Assembly (NCBI RefSeq): GCF_011030405.1
Contig: NZ_JAAJTJ010000006.1
Coordinates: forward strand, 116,323-180,322
Length of the DNA stretch: 64,000 nt
From: Parapedobacter sp. SGR-10
GTDB lineage: Bacteria; Bacteroidota; Bacteroidia; Sphingobacteriales; Sphingobacteriaceae
Direction: 5' to 3'
In this document: positions 54,657 to 63,512 of the stretch, one piece after another
How the letters are laid out: each line of letters begins with the position of its first letter
Numbering within the stretch: the stretch's first letter is position 1
Made by a program: the position numbers and the translations under genes
The notes under the pieces: model-generated
What the model saw: only the letters and a program-made list of their open reading frames with translations
Databases searched by the model: none
Told to the model about the DNA's origin: nothing

Positions 54657-55403
54657 ATGATCCGATTAGAGCAGGTCCATAAGGTTTTTCATAAAAAAGG
54701 CAAGGATATCCATGCCCTGAAAGGAATTGATCTAAGTATAGACAAAGGTGATATTTATGGCATCATCGGCTATTCCGGGTCGGGGAAAAGCACATTGATA
54801 CGTACGATCAATCTATTGGAACGCCCGACATCGGGAGCTGTATATCTTGGCGGCACCAATATCGTACACTTCAATGAAAAGCAACTGATACCCTACCGAC
54901 GAAAAATGGGCATGATCTTTCAACAGTTCAATCTGCTGTCCTCGGCCACGGTCTTCGAAAATATCGCCTTCCCGCTCCAATTAGGTAAAATCGACAAAAA
55001 ATATATAACCGATAAAGTCCATCATCTACTTTCGCTTGTAGACTTGACTGAAAAAAAAGACGAATACCCGGCCAGTCTATCCGGAGGACAAAAACAACGT
55101 GTTGCCATTGCCCGTGCATTAGCGTCCAATCCAGACATCCTATTGTGCGATGAGGCTACCAGTGCATTGGACCCACAAACGACCCGATCTATCCTGGCTC
55201 TCTTGAATAGGATAAACCGCGAGTTGGGCATTACCATTGTGCTCATCACGCACGAGATGGAAGTTGTCCGCTCCATTTGTCATAAGGCTGCTGTGATATC
55301 CGACGGAAAGATTGTCGAGCACAATACAGTAGAACAGCTATTTGCCCATCCCGTAACCTCCACCGCCAAAGAACTGTTAAATCCTTCATTACTTATCGAA
55401 TAA
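54657..55403 (+). CDS. metN: Methionine ABC transporter ATP-binding protein
   Basis: ATPase of the MetNIQ importer (248 aa). Walker A GYSGSGKST, Q-loop FQQFNLLSSATVFENI, signature LSGGQKQRVAIARAL and Walker B ILLCDEATSALDP. It lacks the roughly 90-aa C-terminal methionine-sensing (C2/ACT) domain of E. coli MetN. metI begins 6 bp later. Confidence 0.93.
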   Translation: MIRLEQVHKVFHKKGKDIHALKGIDLSIDKGDIYGIIGYSGSGKSTLIRTINLLERPTSGAVYLGGTNIVHFNEKQLIPYRRKMGMIFQQFNLLSSATVFENIAFPLQLGKIDKKYITDKVHHLLSLVDLTEKKDEYPASLSGGQKQRVAIARALASNPDILLCDEATSALDPQTTRSILALLNRINRELGITIVLITHEMEVVRSICHKAAVISDGKIVEHNTVEQLFAHPVTSTAKELLNPSLLIE

Positions 55404-55409
55404 TAGCGT

Positions 55410-56066
55410 ATGTCTGAGTTTATATTTTGGTTATTGGCAAAAGGCACATGGGAAACCCTGTTCATGACCTTTGTATCTGGATTTTTCAGCTTTTTGCTCG
55501 GGCTGCCTATCGGCATTCTGCTTTTTATTTCTCGAGATCGTCAATTGCTACAAAACAAAACCTTAAATGGCATCTTAGCTTTTTTCGTGAATACCTTTCG
55601 CTCCATCCCCTTCATTATATTGATTGTATGGATGATACCTTTTACCCGAATATTGGTCGGCACATCCATCGGTATGCAGGCAGCTATTGTTCCCTTAAGC
55701 GTAGGAGCAGTTCCTTTCGTTGCAAGACTCGTCGAAAACAGTCTCTTGGAGATCCCTTACGGTATTATCGAGGCCGCACGTTCTATGGGTGCCACTACCA
55801 TACAGATCATCTGCAAGGTATTGGTACCCGAAGCACTCCCCTCTTTGATCAACAATGCTTCCCTGACCCTCATTACACTGGTTGGCTACTCGGCCATGGG
55901 CGGGGCTGTAGGAGCAGGTGGCTTGGGGCATATTGGTTATCAATATGGTTATATCGGGTATGATGCCTTAATCATGAATACTGTTTTGGTGCTTCTGATA
56001 GTTATTGTTTTCGGCATACAATTCTTAGGAGACCGAATATCCAAAAGTTTTGATCATCGTAAATAG
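55410..56066 (+). CDS. metI: Methionine ABC transporter permease
   Basis: Inner-membrane permease (218 aa, five helices). The EAA motif is GIIEAARSMGATTIQIICKVLVPEALP, which contacts MetN. VNTFRSIPFIILIVWMIPF is typical. It lies between metN and metQ in one operon. Confidence 0.94.
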   Translation: MSEFIFWLLAKGTWETLFMTFVSGFFSFLLGLPIGILLFISRDRQLLQNKTLNGILAFFVNTFRSIPFIILIVWMIPFTRILVGTSIGMQAAIVPLSVGAVPFVARLVENSLLEIPYGIIEAARSMGATTIQIICKVLVPEALPSLINNASLTLITLVGYSAMGGAVGAGGLGHIGYQYGYIGYDALIMNTVLVLLIVIVFGIQFLGDRISKSFDHRK

Positions 56067-56110
56067 CAACCGCCAACAAATTCGTATCTTACGCCACTAA
56101 AAATACAAGG

Positions 56111-56923
56111 ATGCAAATAAAAACAATCTTAGGCAAAATAACCGCTATGCTAGTCTTTGCCGGACTAGCTTATTCTTGCACCCCACCCTCTTCCTCTGAT
56201 AAACTTCGTGTAGGCGTACAGGTGGGTCCCGAATACAAACTGGCCGAAGCGGCACAAAAAGTCGCTAAGGAAAAATATGGATTGGAAGTAGAATTGGTTT
56301 CTTTCAACGATTATGTGATGCCCAATGAAGCCTTGCATCAAAAGGACATCGATGTCAATGTATTCCAAACCCGCCCCTATCTGGAAGAACAATCCAAAAA
56401 CAGAGGATATGATTTCGAAATCGTGGGGCACACCTTTGTCTATCCTATGGCCGGTTATTCAAAAAAGATAAAAAGTGTGGATGAGCTGGAGAATGGGGAT
56501 ACCATTGTCATCCCCAACGATCCCAGCAATCTGGGAAGAGCACTTTTGCTTCTTCAAGAGGTCGGCGTGATACGGTTGAATGATAATGTCGGCCTTCTAC
56601 CTACGGCACAAGACATCAAGGAAAACAGACTCAACCTGCGTATCGTCGAACTGGAAGCTCCGCAGCTACCCCGTACATTAGACGACAAAAAAGTAACTGT
56701 GGCAGTTATCAACAACAATTTTGCAGCCAGCAACAATCTCATGGCTCAAAGGGATGGTATCTTTATGGAGAATGAAAAATCACCTTATGTCAATATCATC
56801 GTCTGCCGCAAGGACAACCGTGAGGATAAAAAAGTCAGCAAATTCGTACAGGCATACCAATCCGAGGAAGTTGAAGCTGTCGCCGAGAAAGAGTTTAAGG
56901 GAGGTGCTGTCAAGGGGTGGTAG
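56111..56923 (+). CDS. metQ: Methionine-binding lipoprotein
   Basis: Periplasmic substrate-binding protein of the NlpA/MetQ family (270 aa). Lipobox LAYSC (Cys about 23); then LRVGVQVGPEYKLAEAAQ, ALHQKDIDVNVFQTRPYLE, TIVIPNDPSNLGRALLLLQ and VAVINNNFAA. It is 44 bp downstream of metI. Confidence 0.95.
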   Translation: MQIKTILGKITAMLVFAGLAYSCTPPSSSDKLRVGVQVGPEYKLAEAAQKVAKEKYGLEVELVSFNDYVMPNEALHQKDIDVNVFQTRPYLEEQSKNRGYDFEIVGHTFVYPMAGYSKKIKSVDELENGDTIVIPNDPSNLGRALLLLQEVGVIRLNDNVGLLPTAQDIKENRLNLRIVELEAPQLPRTLDDKKVTVAVINNNFAASNNLMAQRDGIFMENEKSPYVNIIVCRKDNREDKKVSKFVQAYQSEEVEAVAEKEFKGGAVKGW

Positions 56924-57013
56924 TGGAAGATGAAGGAACAAGGACAAAAAATGAAGGAGCGATAACGGTCAATGTCTTTATTCTTTAATCCTTTATCTTT
57001 CTTTATTTTTCAT

Positions 57014-57044
57014 TTTGACTTTTTAATTTTTAAACCTACCTTTG
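57014..57044 (+). promoter_or_regulatory. rplM operon promoter
   Basis: TTTG (57014-57017), 19-bp spacer, TACCTTTG (57037-57044): full consensus. The leader before the GTG start is about 63 nt. Confidence 0.8.
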
Positions 57045-57111
57045 CAATCCGCTTGTAGTGAATATATGCGGAGTGAGAAAAATATTAATTAAATTATTTA
57101 AACAAAAGCAA

Positions 57112-57555
57112 GTGAATACGTTAAGTTACAAAACTGTCTCTGCCAACAAAAACACCGTGAACAAGGAGTGGATCGTTGTTGACGCTGAAGGCGAGATTTT
57201 GGGGCGCTTGGCAAGCAAGATTGCGAGAGTAATCCGTGGAAAGCACAAGCCTTCGTTCACCCCACACGTAGACTGTGGAGATAACGTGATTGTTATCAAT
57301 GCAGACAAAATTAAGTTGACAGGAAACAAATTGAGCGACAAGGTTTATACGCGCTACACAGGCTACCCAGGTGGTCAGCGTTTTGTTTCTCCAAAGGAAT
57401 TATTGGCCAAACATCCGCAACGTCTTATCGAGAAAGCGGTTCGTGGTATGCTACCTAAAAACCGTTTGGGTCGCCAGTTATTTGGCAACCTTTACGTGTA
57501 TGCCGGAACAGAGCACAAACATGAGGCTCAAAACCCAAAACCAGTTAAATTTTAA
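57112..57555 (+). CDS. rplM: 50S ribosomal protein L13
   Basis: Large-subunit protein (147 aa). The start is GTG 57112, giving [19 protein letters not shown], which matches the Bacteroidota L13 N-terminus; an earlier frame start at 57058 adds unsupported residues. [33 protein letters not shown] and RMLPKN-like [10 protein letters not shown] are typical. Operon with rpsI, 11 bp apart. Confidence 0.96.
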   Translation: MNTLSYKTVSANKNTVNKEWIVVDAEGEILGRLASKIARVIRGKHKPSFTPHVDCGDNVIVINADKIKLTGNKLSDKVYTRYTGYPGGQRFVSPKELLAKHPQRLIEKAVRGMLPKNRLGRQLFGNLYVYAGTEHKHEAQNPKPVKF

Positions 57556-57566
57556 GGAGAACAATT

Positions 57567-57953
57567 ATGTCAACAACTAATACTTCAGGAAGAAGAAAAA
57601 CCGCTGTTGCTCGTATCTACTTAAGAGCTGGAAGCGGAAACATTACCGTCAATGGTAAGGACTACAAAGAATATTTCCCAACATTGCCTTTGCAATACAT
57701 CGTTACGCAATCTTTGAACGTAGCGGAGTCATTAGCAAATTTTGATATCAAGGTTAACGTGAATGGTGGTGGTATCAAAGGTCAGGCCGAGGCAGTACGT
57801 TTGGCGGTTGCCAAAGCATTGGTCGAGCTTGACCCAGAGGTAAAACCAGCATTGCGCGCTAAAGGTTTGATGACACGTGACGACCGTATGGTAGAGCGTA
57901 AAAAACCAGGACGCCGCAAAGCACGTAGAAGGTTCCAATTCAGTAAACGTTAA
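57567..57953 (+). CDS. rpsI: 30S ribosomal protein S9
   Basis: Small-subunit protein (128 aa). GRRKTAVARIYLRAGSGNITVNG, GGGIKGQAEAVRLAVAKAL and the C-terminal RKARRRFQFSKR, which reaches the P-site tRNA, are all visible. An AGGAG-like sequence precedes the start. Confidence 0.97.
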   Translation: MSTTNTSGRRKTAVARIYLRAGSGNITVNGKDYKEYFPTLPLQYIVTQSLNVAESLANFDIKVNVNGGGIKGQAEAVRLAVAKALVELDPEVKPALRAKGLMTRDDRMVERKKPGRRKARRRFQFSKR

Positions 57954-57972
57954 TCAAAGGAGGATCAAAAAA

Positions 57973-58800
57973 ATGGCAAGAACTACTTATCAAGAATTAT
58001 TGGATGCAGGTGTTCACTTTGGTCACCTTACACGTAAATGGGATCCGAAAATGTCCAAGTACATTTTTATGGAACGCAACGGTATCCACATTATAGACCT
58101 GAACAAAACCCTTACGAAGTTGGAAGAAGCTGCTTCAGCTATCAAACAAATCGTAAAATCAGGTCGTAAAGTTTTATTCGTAGCAACGAAAAAACAAGCA
58201 AAGGAAATCATCGCTGAGCAAGCAAAGGCTGTCAATATGCCTTTTGTGACAGAGCGTTGGCTAGGAGGTATGCTTACAAACTTTGCAACAGTGCGTAAGT
58301 CTATCAAAAAGATGTCAAACATCGACAAAATGCAAAAAGACGGTACATACGATGTATTGTCCAAAAAAGAAAAGTTGATGATTCAGCGTGAGCGTATCAA
58401 ATTGGAAAACCTTTTGGGAGGTATCGCCGATTTGAATCGTTTGCCAGCAGCTTTGTTTATCGTAGATGTGAAAAAAGAGCACATCGCGGTATCTGAAGCT
58501 CTGAAATTGAACATCCCTACTTTTGCGATGGTCGATACCAACTCGGATCCTACGAACATTGATTTTCCGGTCCCTGCTAACGACGATGCGACAAAGTCTA
58601 TCAGCCTGATTGCTAGCATCATCGGAAAAGCTATTCAAGAAGGACTGGAAGAGCGTAAGCGTGATAAAGAAGAGGACGCTGAAAAAGAAGCTGCAGCAGC
58701 TAAAGCAGCCATAGACAATGGTGGCGAAGAAGTTGTAGCTACAGCTACAGAAGAAGCTCCTTCTGGAAAACGCACTCGTAAAGCGAAAGACGTAGAATAA
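57973..58800 (+). CDS. rpsB: 30S ribosomal protein S2
   Basis: Small-subunit protein (275 aa). LLDAGVHFGHLTRKWDPKMSKYIF, VTERWLGGMLTNFATVRKSI and VDTNSDPTNIDFPVPANDDATKSI identify it. The C-terminus has an Ala/Glu/Lys extension. It starts 20 bp after rpsI behind AAAGGAGG. Confidence 0.98.
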   Translation: MARTTYQELLDAGVHFGHLTRKWDPKMSKYIFMERNGIHIIDLNKTLTKLEEAASAIKQIVKSGRKVLFVATKKQAKEIIAEQAKAVNMPFVTERWLGGMLTNFATVRKSIKKMSNIDKMQKDGTYDVLSKKEKLMIQRERIKLENLLGGIADLNRLPAALFIVDVKKEHIAVSEALKLNIPTFAMVDTNSDPTNIDFPVPANDDATKSISLIASIIGKAIQEGLEERKRDKEEDAEKEAAAAKAAIDNGGEEVVATATEEAPSGKRTRKAKDVE

Positions 58801-58814
58801 TTCATTCTATATAG

Positions 58815-58878
58815 AGCCGGATAGACAAGTGTTGGTTTCTGGAAGATTAGCTTCCTTAACCGTACGTGTCTTTCCGGT
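58815..58878 (+). terminator. Hairpin between rpsB and tsf, attenuator-like
   Basis: GCCGGATAGACA (about 58815-58826) pairs with TGTCTTTCCGGT (about 58867-58878) at 10 of 12 positions, followed by TTTTCTC. A second stem TAGCTTT/AAAGCTA lies at 58901-58924. This could reduce read-through into tsf. Confidence 0.5.
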
Positions 58879-58965
58879 TTTCTCATTTATAATTTAACAG
58901 TAGCTTTTCAGCAAGTTAAAGCTACAGAAACATTTCAAGTGTAATTTTATAAAAATAAAAATATC

Positions 58966-59802
58966 ATGTCAGTACAAATTTCTGCATCAGATGTAAACAA
59001 ATTGCGCCAACAAACGGGCGCGGGTATGATGGATTGTAAGAAAGCATTGGTCGAAGCAAATGGTGATTTCGAAGCTGCTGTAGACTACTTGCGCAAAAAA
59101 GGTGCAAAAGTGGCCGCCAGCCGTCAAGATCGTGACTCTAACGAGGGAGTAGTTATTGCCAAAGCTGCTGCGGATGGCAAATCAGGCATCGTGGTTGAAG
59201 TCAACTGTGAGACTGACTTCGTGGCCAAAAATGCAGACTTCGTCGCTTTTGCCGAAAAAATTGCAGAGGTAGCTCTTGTCAATAACCCAACTTCTTTGGA
59301 AGCTTTGAAAGCATTGCCCGTAGATGGCAAAGTCATCGCTGAGGCGCTAATTGAGCAGACAGGTGTCATCGGTGAGAAAATCGACGTTTCTAAATATGAA
59401 ACCGTTTCTGGAGAAAAAGTTATCGCTTATATCCACGGAAACTACCGTCTAGGTGTGTTAGTAGGCCTTTCTGCAGATGCAGCCGGTGCTGACGAAGCAG
59501 GCAAAGACGTTGCTATGCAGATTGCTGCAATGAACCCTGTTGCTATTGACAAGGATGGTGTAGATTCAAAAACCATCGAACGTGAGCTTGAAATCGCAAA
59601 AGAACAAATACGTGCCGAAGGCAAACCAGAAGAAATGGTTGAAAAAATCGCTGCCGGTAAATTGAATAAATTCTACAAAGAATCAACTTTGCTGAACCAA
59701 GAATTTGTAAAAGATTCTTCTAAAAATATAGCTCAGTTCCTGGATTCTGTATCCAAAGGATTGACTGTTACTGCGTTCAAACGCGTGCAGTTGGGAGCAT
59801 AG
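58966..59802 (+). CDS. tsf: Elongation factor Ts
   Basis: Guanine-nucleotide exchange factor for EF-Tu (278 aa). VNKLRQQTGAGMMDCKKALVEANGD is the N-terminal UBA-like module, GIVVEVNCETDFVAKNADF the core contact with EF-Tu. Fourth gene of rplM-rpsI-rpsB-tsf, followed by a strong terminator. Confidence 0.97.
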   Translation: MSVQISASDVNKLRQQTGAGMMDCKKALVEANGDFEAAVDYLRKKGAKVAASRQDRDSNEGVVIAKAAADGKSGIVVEVNCETDFVAKNADFVAFAEKIAEVALVNNPTSLEALKALPVDGKVIAEALIEQTGVIGEKIDVSKYETVSGEKVIAYIHGNYRLGVLVGLSADAAGADEAGKDVAMQIAAMNPVAIDKDGVDSKTIERELEIAKEQIRAEGKPEEMVEKIAAGKLNKFYKESTLLNQEFVKDSSKNIAQFLDSVSKGLTVTAFKRVQLGA

Positions 59803-59842
59803 TTTTAGTATTGCGTATTGAGATATGCAAACTGCATAGAAT

Positions 59843-59876
59843 AACAGCCTGTCCGGAAAACGGACAGGCTGTTTTG
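59843..59876 (+). terminator. tsf terminator
   Basis: AACAGCCTGTCCG (59843-59855) pairs perfectly with CGGACAGGCTGTT (59861-59873), then a T-run. Confidence 0.93.
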
Positions 59877-60189
59877 TTTGCTATCCTTCCGATCTTTGCG
59901 CAAACAACTATTAGCCAATATGAAATATTTTTATCTATTCATGCTGACATTTTCTTAGGACAGGAAAGTGATTTTTTTGTTTCGCCTTAAGGTTAAAATC
60001 AAAGCGAAACAAAAACTAAATATTGCCTTTCGCATGTTCGTAGATAGTATGATCCTCTGCATATCCTTAACTATTTGCAAAAAATATCTTATAGGAAGTT
60101 CAACACAAAATATGTAAAATTGTACCAGCACTCCACTAGAACTAGTTCCCTTCTCGGAGCGACAGTATATTTAGTAAAAAACCGGAAAA
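59877..60189. other. AT-rich intergenic region without visible feature
   Basis: About 310 bp after the tsf terminator. Only a weak promoter-like TATATTTA near the following start was noticed. No ORF, repeat or hairpin of note. Confidence 0.5.
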
Positions 60190-61239
60190 ATGAAACAAAA
60201 ACAGATCAACAACAATTCCATCAACCAGATCATGCTTATTTTGATCATTATATTGATCTGTATATTGATCTTCAAGAATCTACTTTACTACCTTCCCGGC
60301 TTTCTAGGTGCTATCACTTTGTACATATTGTTCCGGAAAACTTACTTTTGGATCACAGAATACAAAAAATGGAACAAATCCTTGACCAGTATTCTCTTCA
60401 TCCTATTGTCTATAGTATTTATTGTCTTTCCCCTTTGGGGAATGATTGATTATTTGGTTCGTCAGATCAGTATCGTCGCCAGTAATACCGAAAACATCGT
60501 CCGGCAATTTAATCTCATGAAAGAATATATGAGCGACAAACCTTTGCTCAAAGAAATTGACCTTTCGGATGAAGCTCTGTTGGCCTTTTTACAGCGTCTG
60601 ACCCGATATATCCCGAGCCTGCTCAACTCTGTGGTCGAGGTCGCCATCAATCTTGTGACGACGTTCTTTGTGTTGTTTTTCATGCAGGTACATGGCAAGA
60701 AAATGGAAACCTATATCTATCGGTCTTTACCTTTTTCAGCCAAAAGTAAAAATGAAATCTGGAACGAAGTAGATCTAATGGTACGTTCCAATGCTTTGGG
60801 TATCCCTATCCTAGGTCTTTGTCAGGGCCTGGTCGCCATGCTAGGATATTGGGTCTTTGGTGTAGAGAGTTTCATTCTTTGGGGCATACTGACTGGTGTC
60901 TCCTCCATTGTGCCCGTTCTCGGCACCATGACGATCTATGTGCCCCTCACGATCATGACCTTGGCCGCTGGACATACGATGAACGGAATAGGTTTGGGGA
61001 TCTATTGCTTTTTGCTCGTCGGAGGAATTGACAATATCCTACGCTTTACGATCCTCAAGACACTAGGCAATGTACCTCCTCTCATCACTGTGTTTGGTGT
61101 ATTGCTCGGACTAAACATGTTTGGCATGCTCGGATTGATCTTCGGCCCATTGATATTGTCCTCCGTACAGGTATTGATCAAAGTGTATGGAAATGAATTT
61201 GGAAGATCTACACGAGACGAACAAGAGCTGAATGTATAA
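60190..61239 (+). CDS. AI-2E family (PerM/YdiK-like) membrane transporter
   Basis: Integral membrane protein (349 aa, about eight helices). The family pattern shows in LWGMIDYLVRQISIVASN, LVTTFFVLFFMQVHGKKMETYIY, LWGILTGVSSIVPVLGTMTIYVPL and LTVFG-like PLITVFGVLLGLNMFGMLGLIFGPLI. Members include Na+/H+ antiporters and autoinducer-2 exporters, so no substrate is claimed. Confidence 0.9.
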   Translation: MKQKQINNNSINQIMLILIIILICILIFKNLLYYLPGFLGAITLYILFRKTYFWITEYKKWNKSLTSILFILLSIVFIVFPLWGMIDYLVRQISIVASNTENIVRQFNLMKEYMSDKPLLKEIDLSDEALLAFLQRLTRYIPSLLNSVVEVAINLVTTFFVLFFMQVHGKKMETYIYRSLPFSAKSKNEIWNEVDLMVRSNALGIPILGLCQGLVAMLGYWVFGVESFILWGILTGVSSIVPVLGTMTIYVPLTIMTLAAGHTMNGIGLGIYCFLLVGGIDNILRFTILKTLGNVPPLITVFGVLLGLNMFGMLGLIFGPLILSSVQVLIKVYGNEFGRSTRDEQELNV

Positions 61240-61326
61240 AAGTGCGTTTAAGCAACTGTTAAGGGAATGTTAAAACCTATTTTCACCTTATCAAAAGTAA
61301 TCACTTACTTTTTTTGAAAAAACCTC

Positions 61327-61357
61327 TTTGGATAACGTATTGAACTCTGTATGTTTG
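61327..61357 (+). promoter_or_regulatory. Consensus promoter with no adjacent annotated gene
   Basis: TTTG (61327-61330), 19-bp spacer, TATGTTTG (61350-61357): as good as the recA and rplM promoters. rbfA begins 330 bp downstream, and a terminator-like hairpin intervenes. Confidence 0.65.
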
Positions 61358-61360
61358 TAG

Positions 61361-61541
61361 TGTTAAGGGAGATGAAAAGAAAACAAATGTGAGTTGACAC
61401 TCACATTTGCGACCACAAAAAACTAAATTCATGATAGACTTCAATGTCTCTAAACTTGAAAGATATTATTCTATCCAATTATAAACTAATTTTTTGAGAA
61501 AGAACTTGTCGCAGACCTGCGACAAGTTCTTTATGTTTTTA
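61361..61541 (+). ncRNA. Candidate small RNA or small-protein transcript
   Basis: Between a consensus promoter (61327-61357) and a perfect 14-bp hairpin, AGAACTTGTCGCAG/CTGCGACAAGTTCT (61501-61530, followed by TTATGTTTTT), lies about 180 bp. A second perfect hairpin CAAATGTGAGT/ACTCACATTTG is at 61384-61409. A 17-codon frame (61431-61484, MIDFNVSKLERYYSIQL) is inside. The extent is inferred; it does not match an RNA family I know. Confidence 0.35.
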
Positions 61542-61556
61542 TGGAGATGCAATGTT

Positions 61557-61580
61557 AGCGCACGCCCCCTTTCGTGCGCT
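61557..61580. terminator. Hairpin upstream of rbfA
   Basis: AGCGCACG (61557-61564) pairs perfectly with CGTGCGCT (61573-61580). No T-tract follows. Confidence 0.5.
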
Positions 61581-61651
61581 TATGGTTTAGACACACGAAG
61601 GTTCATACACCAGCATAAAATGATTCGTACATCGCCCATGAATATAATTCT

Positions 61652-61659
61652 TATATTTG
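61652..61659 (+). promoter_or_regulatory. -7 promoter element of rbfA
   Basis: TATATTTG, 30 bp before ATG 61690. The -33 match is poor. Confidence 0.45.
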
Positions 61660-61689
61660 TTTCACTTATTCATTTAAATACAACAAAAG

Positions 61690-62061
61690 ATGGGAACGGA
61701 GAGCAAGAGACAACAGCGTTTTGCCGGAGTTATTCAACAGGATCTGGCCGAACTATTCCAACGAGAAGGCAAGGCATGGGCCCCAGGAGCTTTCATTACC
61801 GTGACGCGTGTACGAGTCACACCTGATCTGGCTATTGCACGGGTCTATCTAAGCTTCCTCAATACGCAGACAGCCAAAGATGACATGACATCTATCAAAA
61901 GCAAAACAAACGAGATCCGTTATAAACTAGGGTTACGGATTAAAAACCAGGCTCGGATAGTACCACACTTGGAATTTTTCTTAGATGACACCAATGAATA
62001 TGTCGAGCACATGGACCGCCTGTTTGAAGAGATCAGTAAAGAGCCCAGACAACCCGATTGA
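61690..62061 (+). CDS. rbfA: Ribosome-binding factor A
   Basis: 30S maturation factor with a KH-like fold (123 aa). SKRQQRFAGVIQQDLAELFQRE at the N-terminus, VTRVRVTPDLAIARVYLSF in the middle and LRIKNQARIVPHLEFFLDDTNEY near the end match the family. aat follows after 20 bp. Confidence 0.93.
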   Translation: MGTESKRQQRFAGVIQQDLAELFQREGKAWAPGAFITVTRVRVTPDLAIARVYLSFLNTQTAKDDMTSIKSKTNEIRYKLGLRIKNQARIVPHLEFFLDDTNEYVEHMDRLFEEISKEPRQPD

Positions 62062-62081
62062 TTCCTTCGGATTTTTGGACA

Positions 62082-62759
62082 ATGATCTTTGAACTTGATC
62101 CCAAACACGTTCTTTTCCCACATCCTTCTCTTGCCGAAGAAGATGGCCTGTTGGCTATAGGTGGTGATCTTTCTACCGAGAGACTATTGAACGCTTATCG
62201 CCAAGGGATTTTTCCATGGTATTCGAAAGAGACACCTATACTTTGGTACGCCCCGCACGAACGCTTCGTCTTATACCCTTACAAAATTAAGGTCAGCAAG
62301 AGCATGCGGAAAAGTTTTGCCCGCAATGATTTTACTTTCACTTCCGATCAGGCCTTCGAACAGGTCATTGCCGAGTGTTCCCGAGTCCCTCGTAAAGATC
62401 AGGATGGTACCTGGATTGTGCCTGATATGATAGAAGCATACGCGGAACTGCATCGGGCTGGTTTTGCCCACAGTATCGAAGTCTGGCAAAAAAAGGTGCT
62501 CGTCGGCGGTCTATACGGTGTACTTATCGGAAAAGTCTATTGTGGTGAAAGCATGTTTTCGAAAATATCCGATGCATCCAAAGCCGCTTTAATTTATCTT
62601 TGTCAGGAGTACGACATTGATTTGATCGATTGCCAGATACATTCCGCACATTTAGAAAGTATGGGTGCAGAAATGATGACGCAACAAGACTACCTGAACA
62701 TCTTGGCCCAACAGGCATATAGCCCCAATGGTTTACAAAAACTGTTCAGACAGGTATGA
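62082..62759 (+). CDS. aat: Leucyl/phenylalanyl-tRNA-protein transferase
   Basis: N-end-rule enzyme adding Leu or Phe from tRNA to proteins with N-terminal Arg or Lys for ClpS/ClpAP degradation (225 aa). FPHPSLAEEDGLLAIGGDLSTERLLNAYRQGIFPWY, WIVPDMIEAYAELHRAGFAHSIEVW and CGESMFSKISDASKAAL are diagnostic. The start is ATG 62082; an upstream in-frame codon overlaps the rbfA stop. Confidence 0.96.
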   Translation: MIFELDPKHVLFPHPSLAEEDGLLAIGGDLSTERLLNAYRQGIFPWYSKETPILWYAPHERFVLYPYKIKVSKSMRKSFARNDFTFTSDQAFEQVIAECSRVPRKDQDGTWIVPDMIEAYAELHRAGFAHSIEVWQKKVLVGGLYGVLIGKVYCGESMFSKISDASKAALIYLCQEYDIDLIDCQIHSAHLESMGAEMMTQQDYLNILAQQAYSPNGLQKLFRQV

Positions 62760-62800
62760 AATCAATATCTTAGTCCCTCGTGTTGAATTTTTTAAACTTT

Positions 62801-62808
62801 TACTTTTG
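62801..62808 (+). promoter_or_regulatory. -7 promoter element of the DUF2027-like gene
   Basis: TACTTTTG, 19 bp before ATG 62828. TTG at 62783-62785 gives a short 15-bp spacer. Confidence 0.45.
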
Positions 62809-62827
62809 ATTTTTGACTTTATAACAT

Positions 62828-63475
62828 ATGAATTTTAAAATAGGAGACCTTGTTCGCTTTGTAGATGAACCCATAGAAGGTCACATTACCTCCATACAAC
62901 CCAATGATATCGTAGGTGTCACAGACGATACAGGGTTTGAAATACCCGTGCCGAAGTCCAAAATCACCCTTGTACACGGCAATATGCGTATGCCCGAAGA
63001 CGATTTGGACGAACTACCCCGTTTTACCAACCAACCCTTTGTCGACAAGGGCATCTATCTGGGTATTGCCGGAGAGCAGCAAGGGGGATTGGCAAAATTC
63101 TATCTCATCAACGAGACCTCGTACGAGCTATTGGTAAGCATATCTTCGTTAGCCGGAGCAAAGACCATCGGTCTATTTGTCCAAAGCATTCCTCGAAATG
63201 ACTTTGCCCAATGCTATACAGCCAACTTTTCGTCCATTGGACAATGGCCTACGTTCTATATACAGATCATCCGCCACTGCCCCACCGAACAAACCCTTGT
63301 ACAACCTTTGAGCAAAGAGATACGTATCCGGTTTTCGGATTTAGGCCATGCCAAGGAGCGTGTGGAAATGTTGCAGGAAAAGGTATGGTTATTTGAATTG
63401 GATAAAAAGGAAGAGGATATCGGGATAGATAAATTGAAATCACATTTTATCTCACATAGGCCAAAGAGGTCATAA
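62828..63475 (+). CDS. DUF2027-like protein lacking a visible Smr domain
   Basis: A 215-aa cytoplasmic protein. FKIGDLVRFVDEPIEGHITSIQPNDIVGVTDDTGFEIPVPKSKI resembles the N-terminal tandem beta-barrel module of Bacteroidota DUF2027 proteins, which normally continue into a C-terminal Smr (MutS-related) nuclease domain. Here the frame stops at KSHFISHRPKRS with no DLH-type Smr motif, and no remnant was seen downstream. Either a natural short form or a truncation. No function is assigned. Confidence 0.7.
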   Translation: MNFKIGDLVRFVDEPIEGHITSIQPNDIVGVTDDTGFEIPVPKSKITLVHGNMRMPEDDLDELPRFTNQPFVDKGIYLGIAGEQQGGLAKFYLINETSYELLVSISSLAGAKTIGLFVQSIPRNDFAQCYTANFSSIGQWPTFYIQIIRHCPTEQTLVQPLSKEIRIRFSDLGHAKERVEMLQEKVWLFELDKKEEDIGIDKLKSHFISHRPKRS

Positions 63476-63512
63476 AATTGCATTGTAGAGACGCAACGCA
63501 TTTCCTCTCTAC

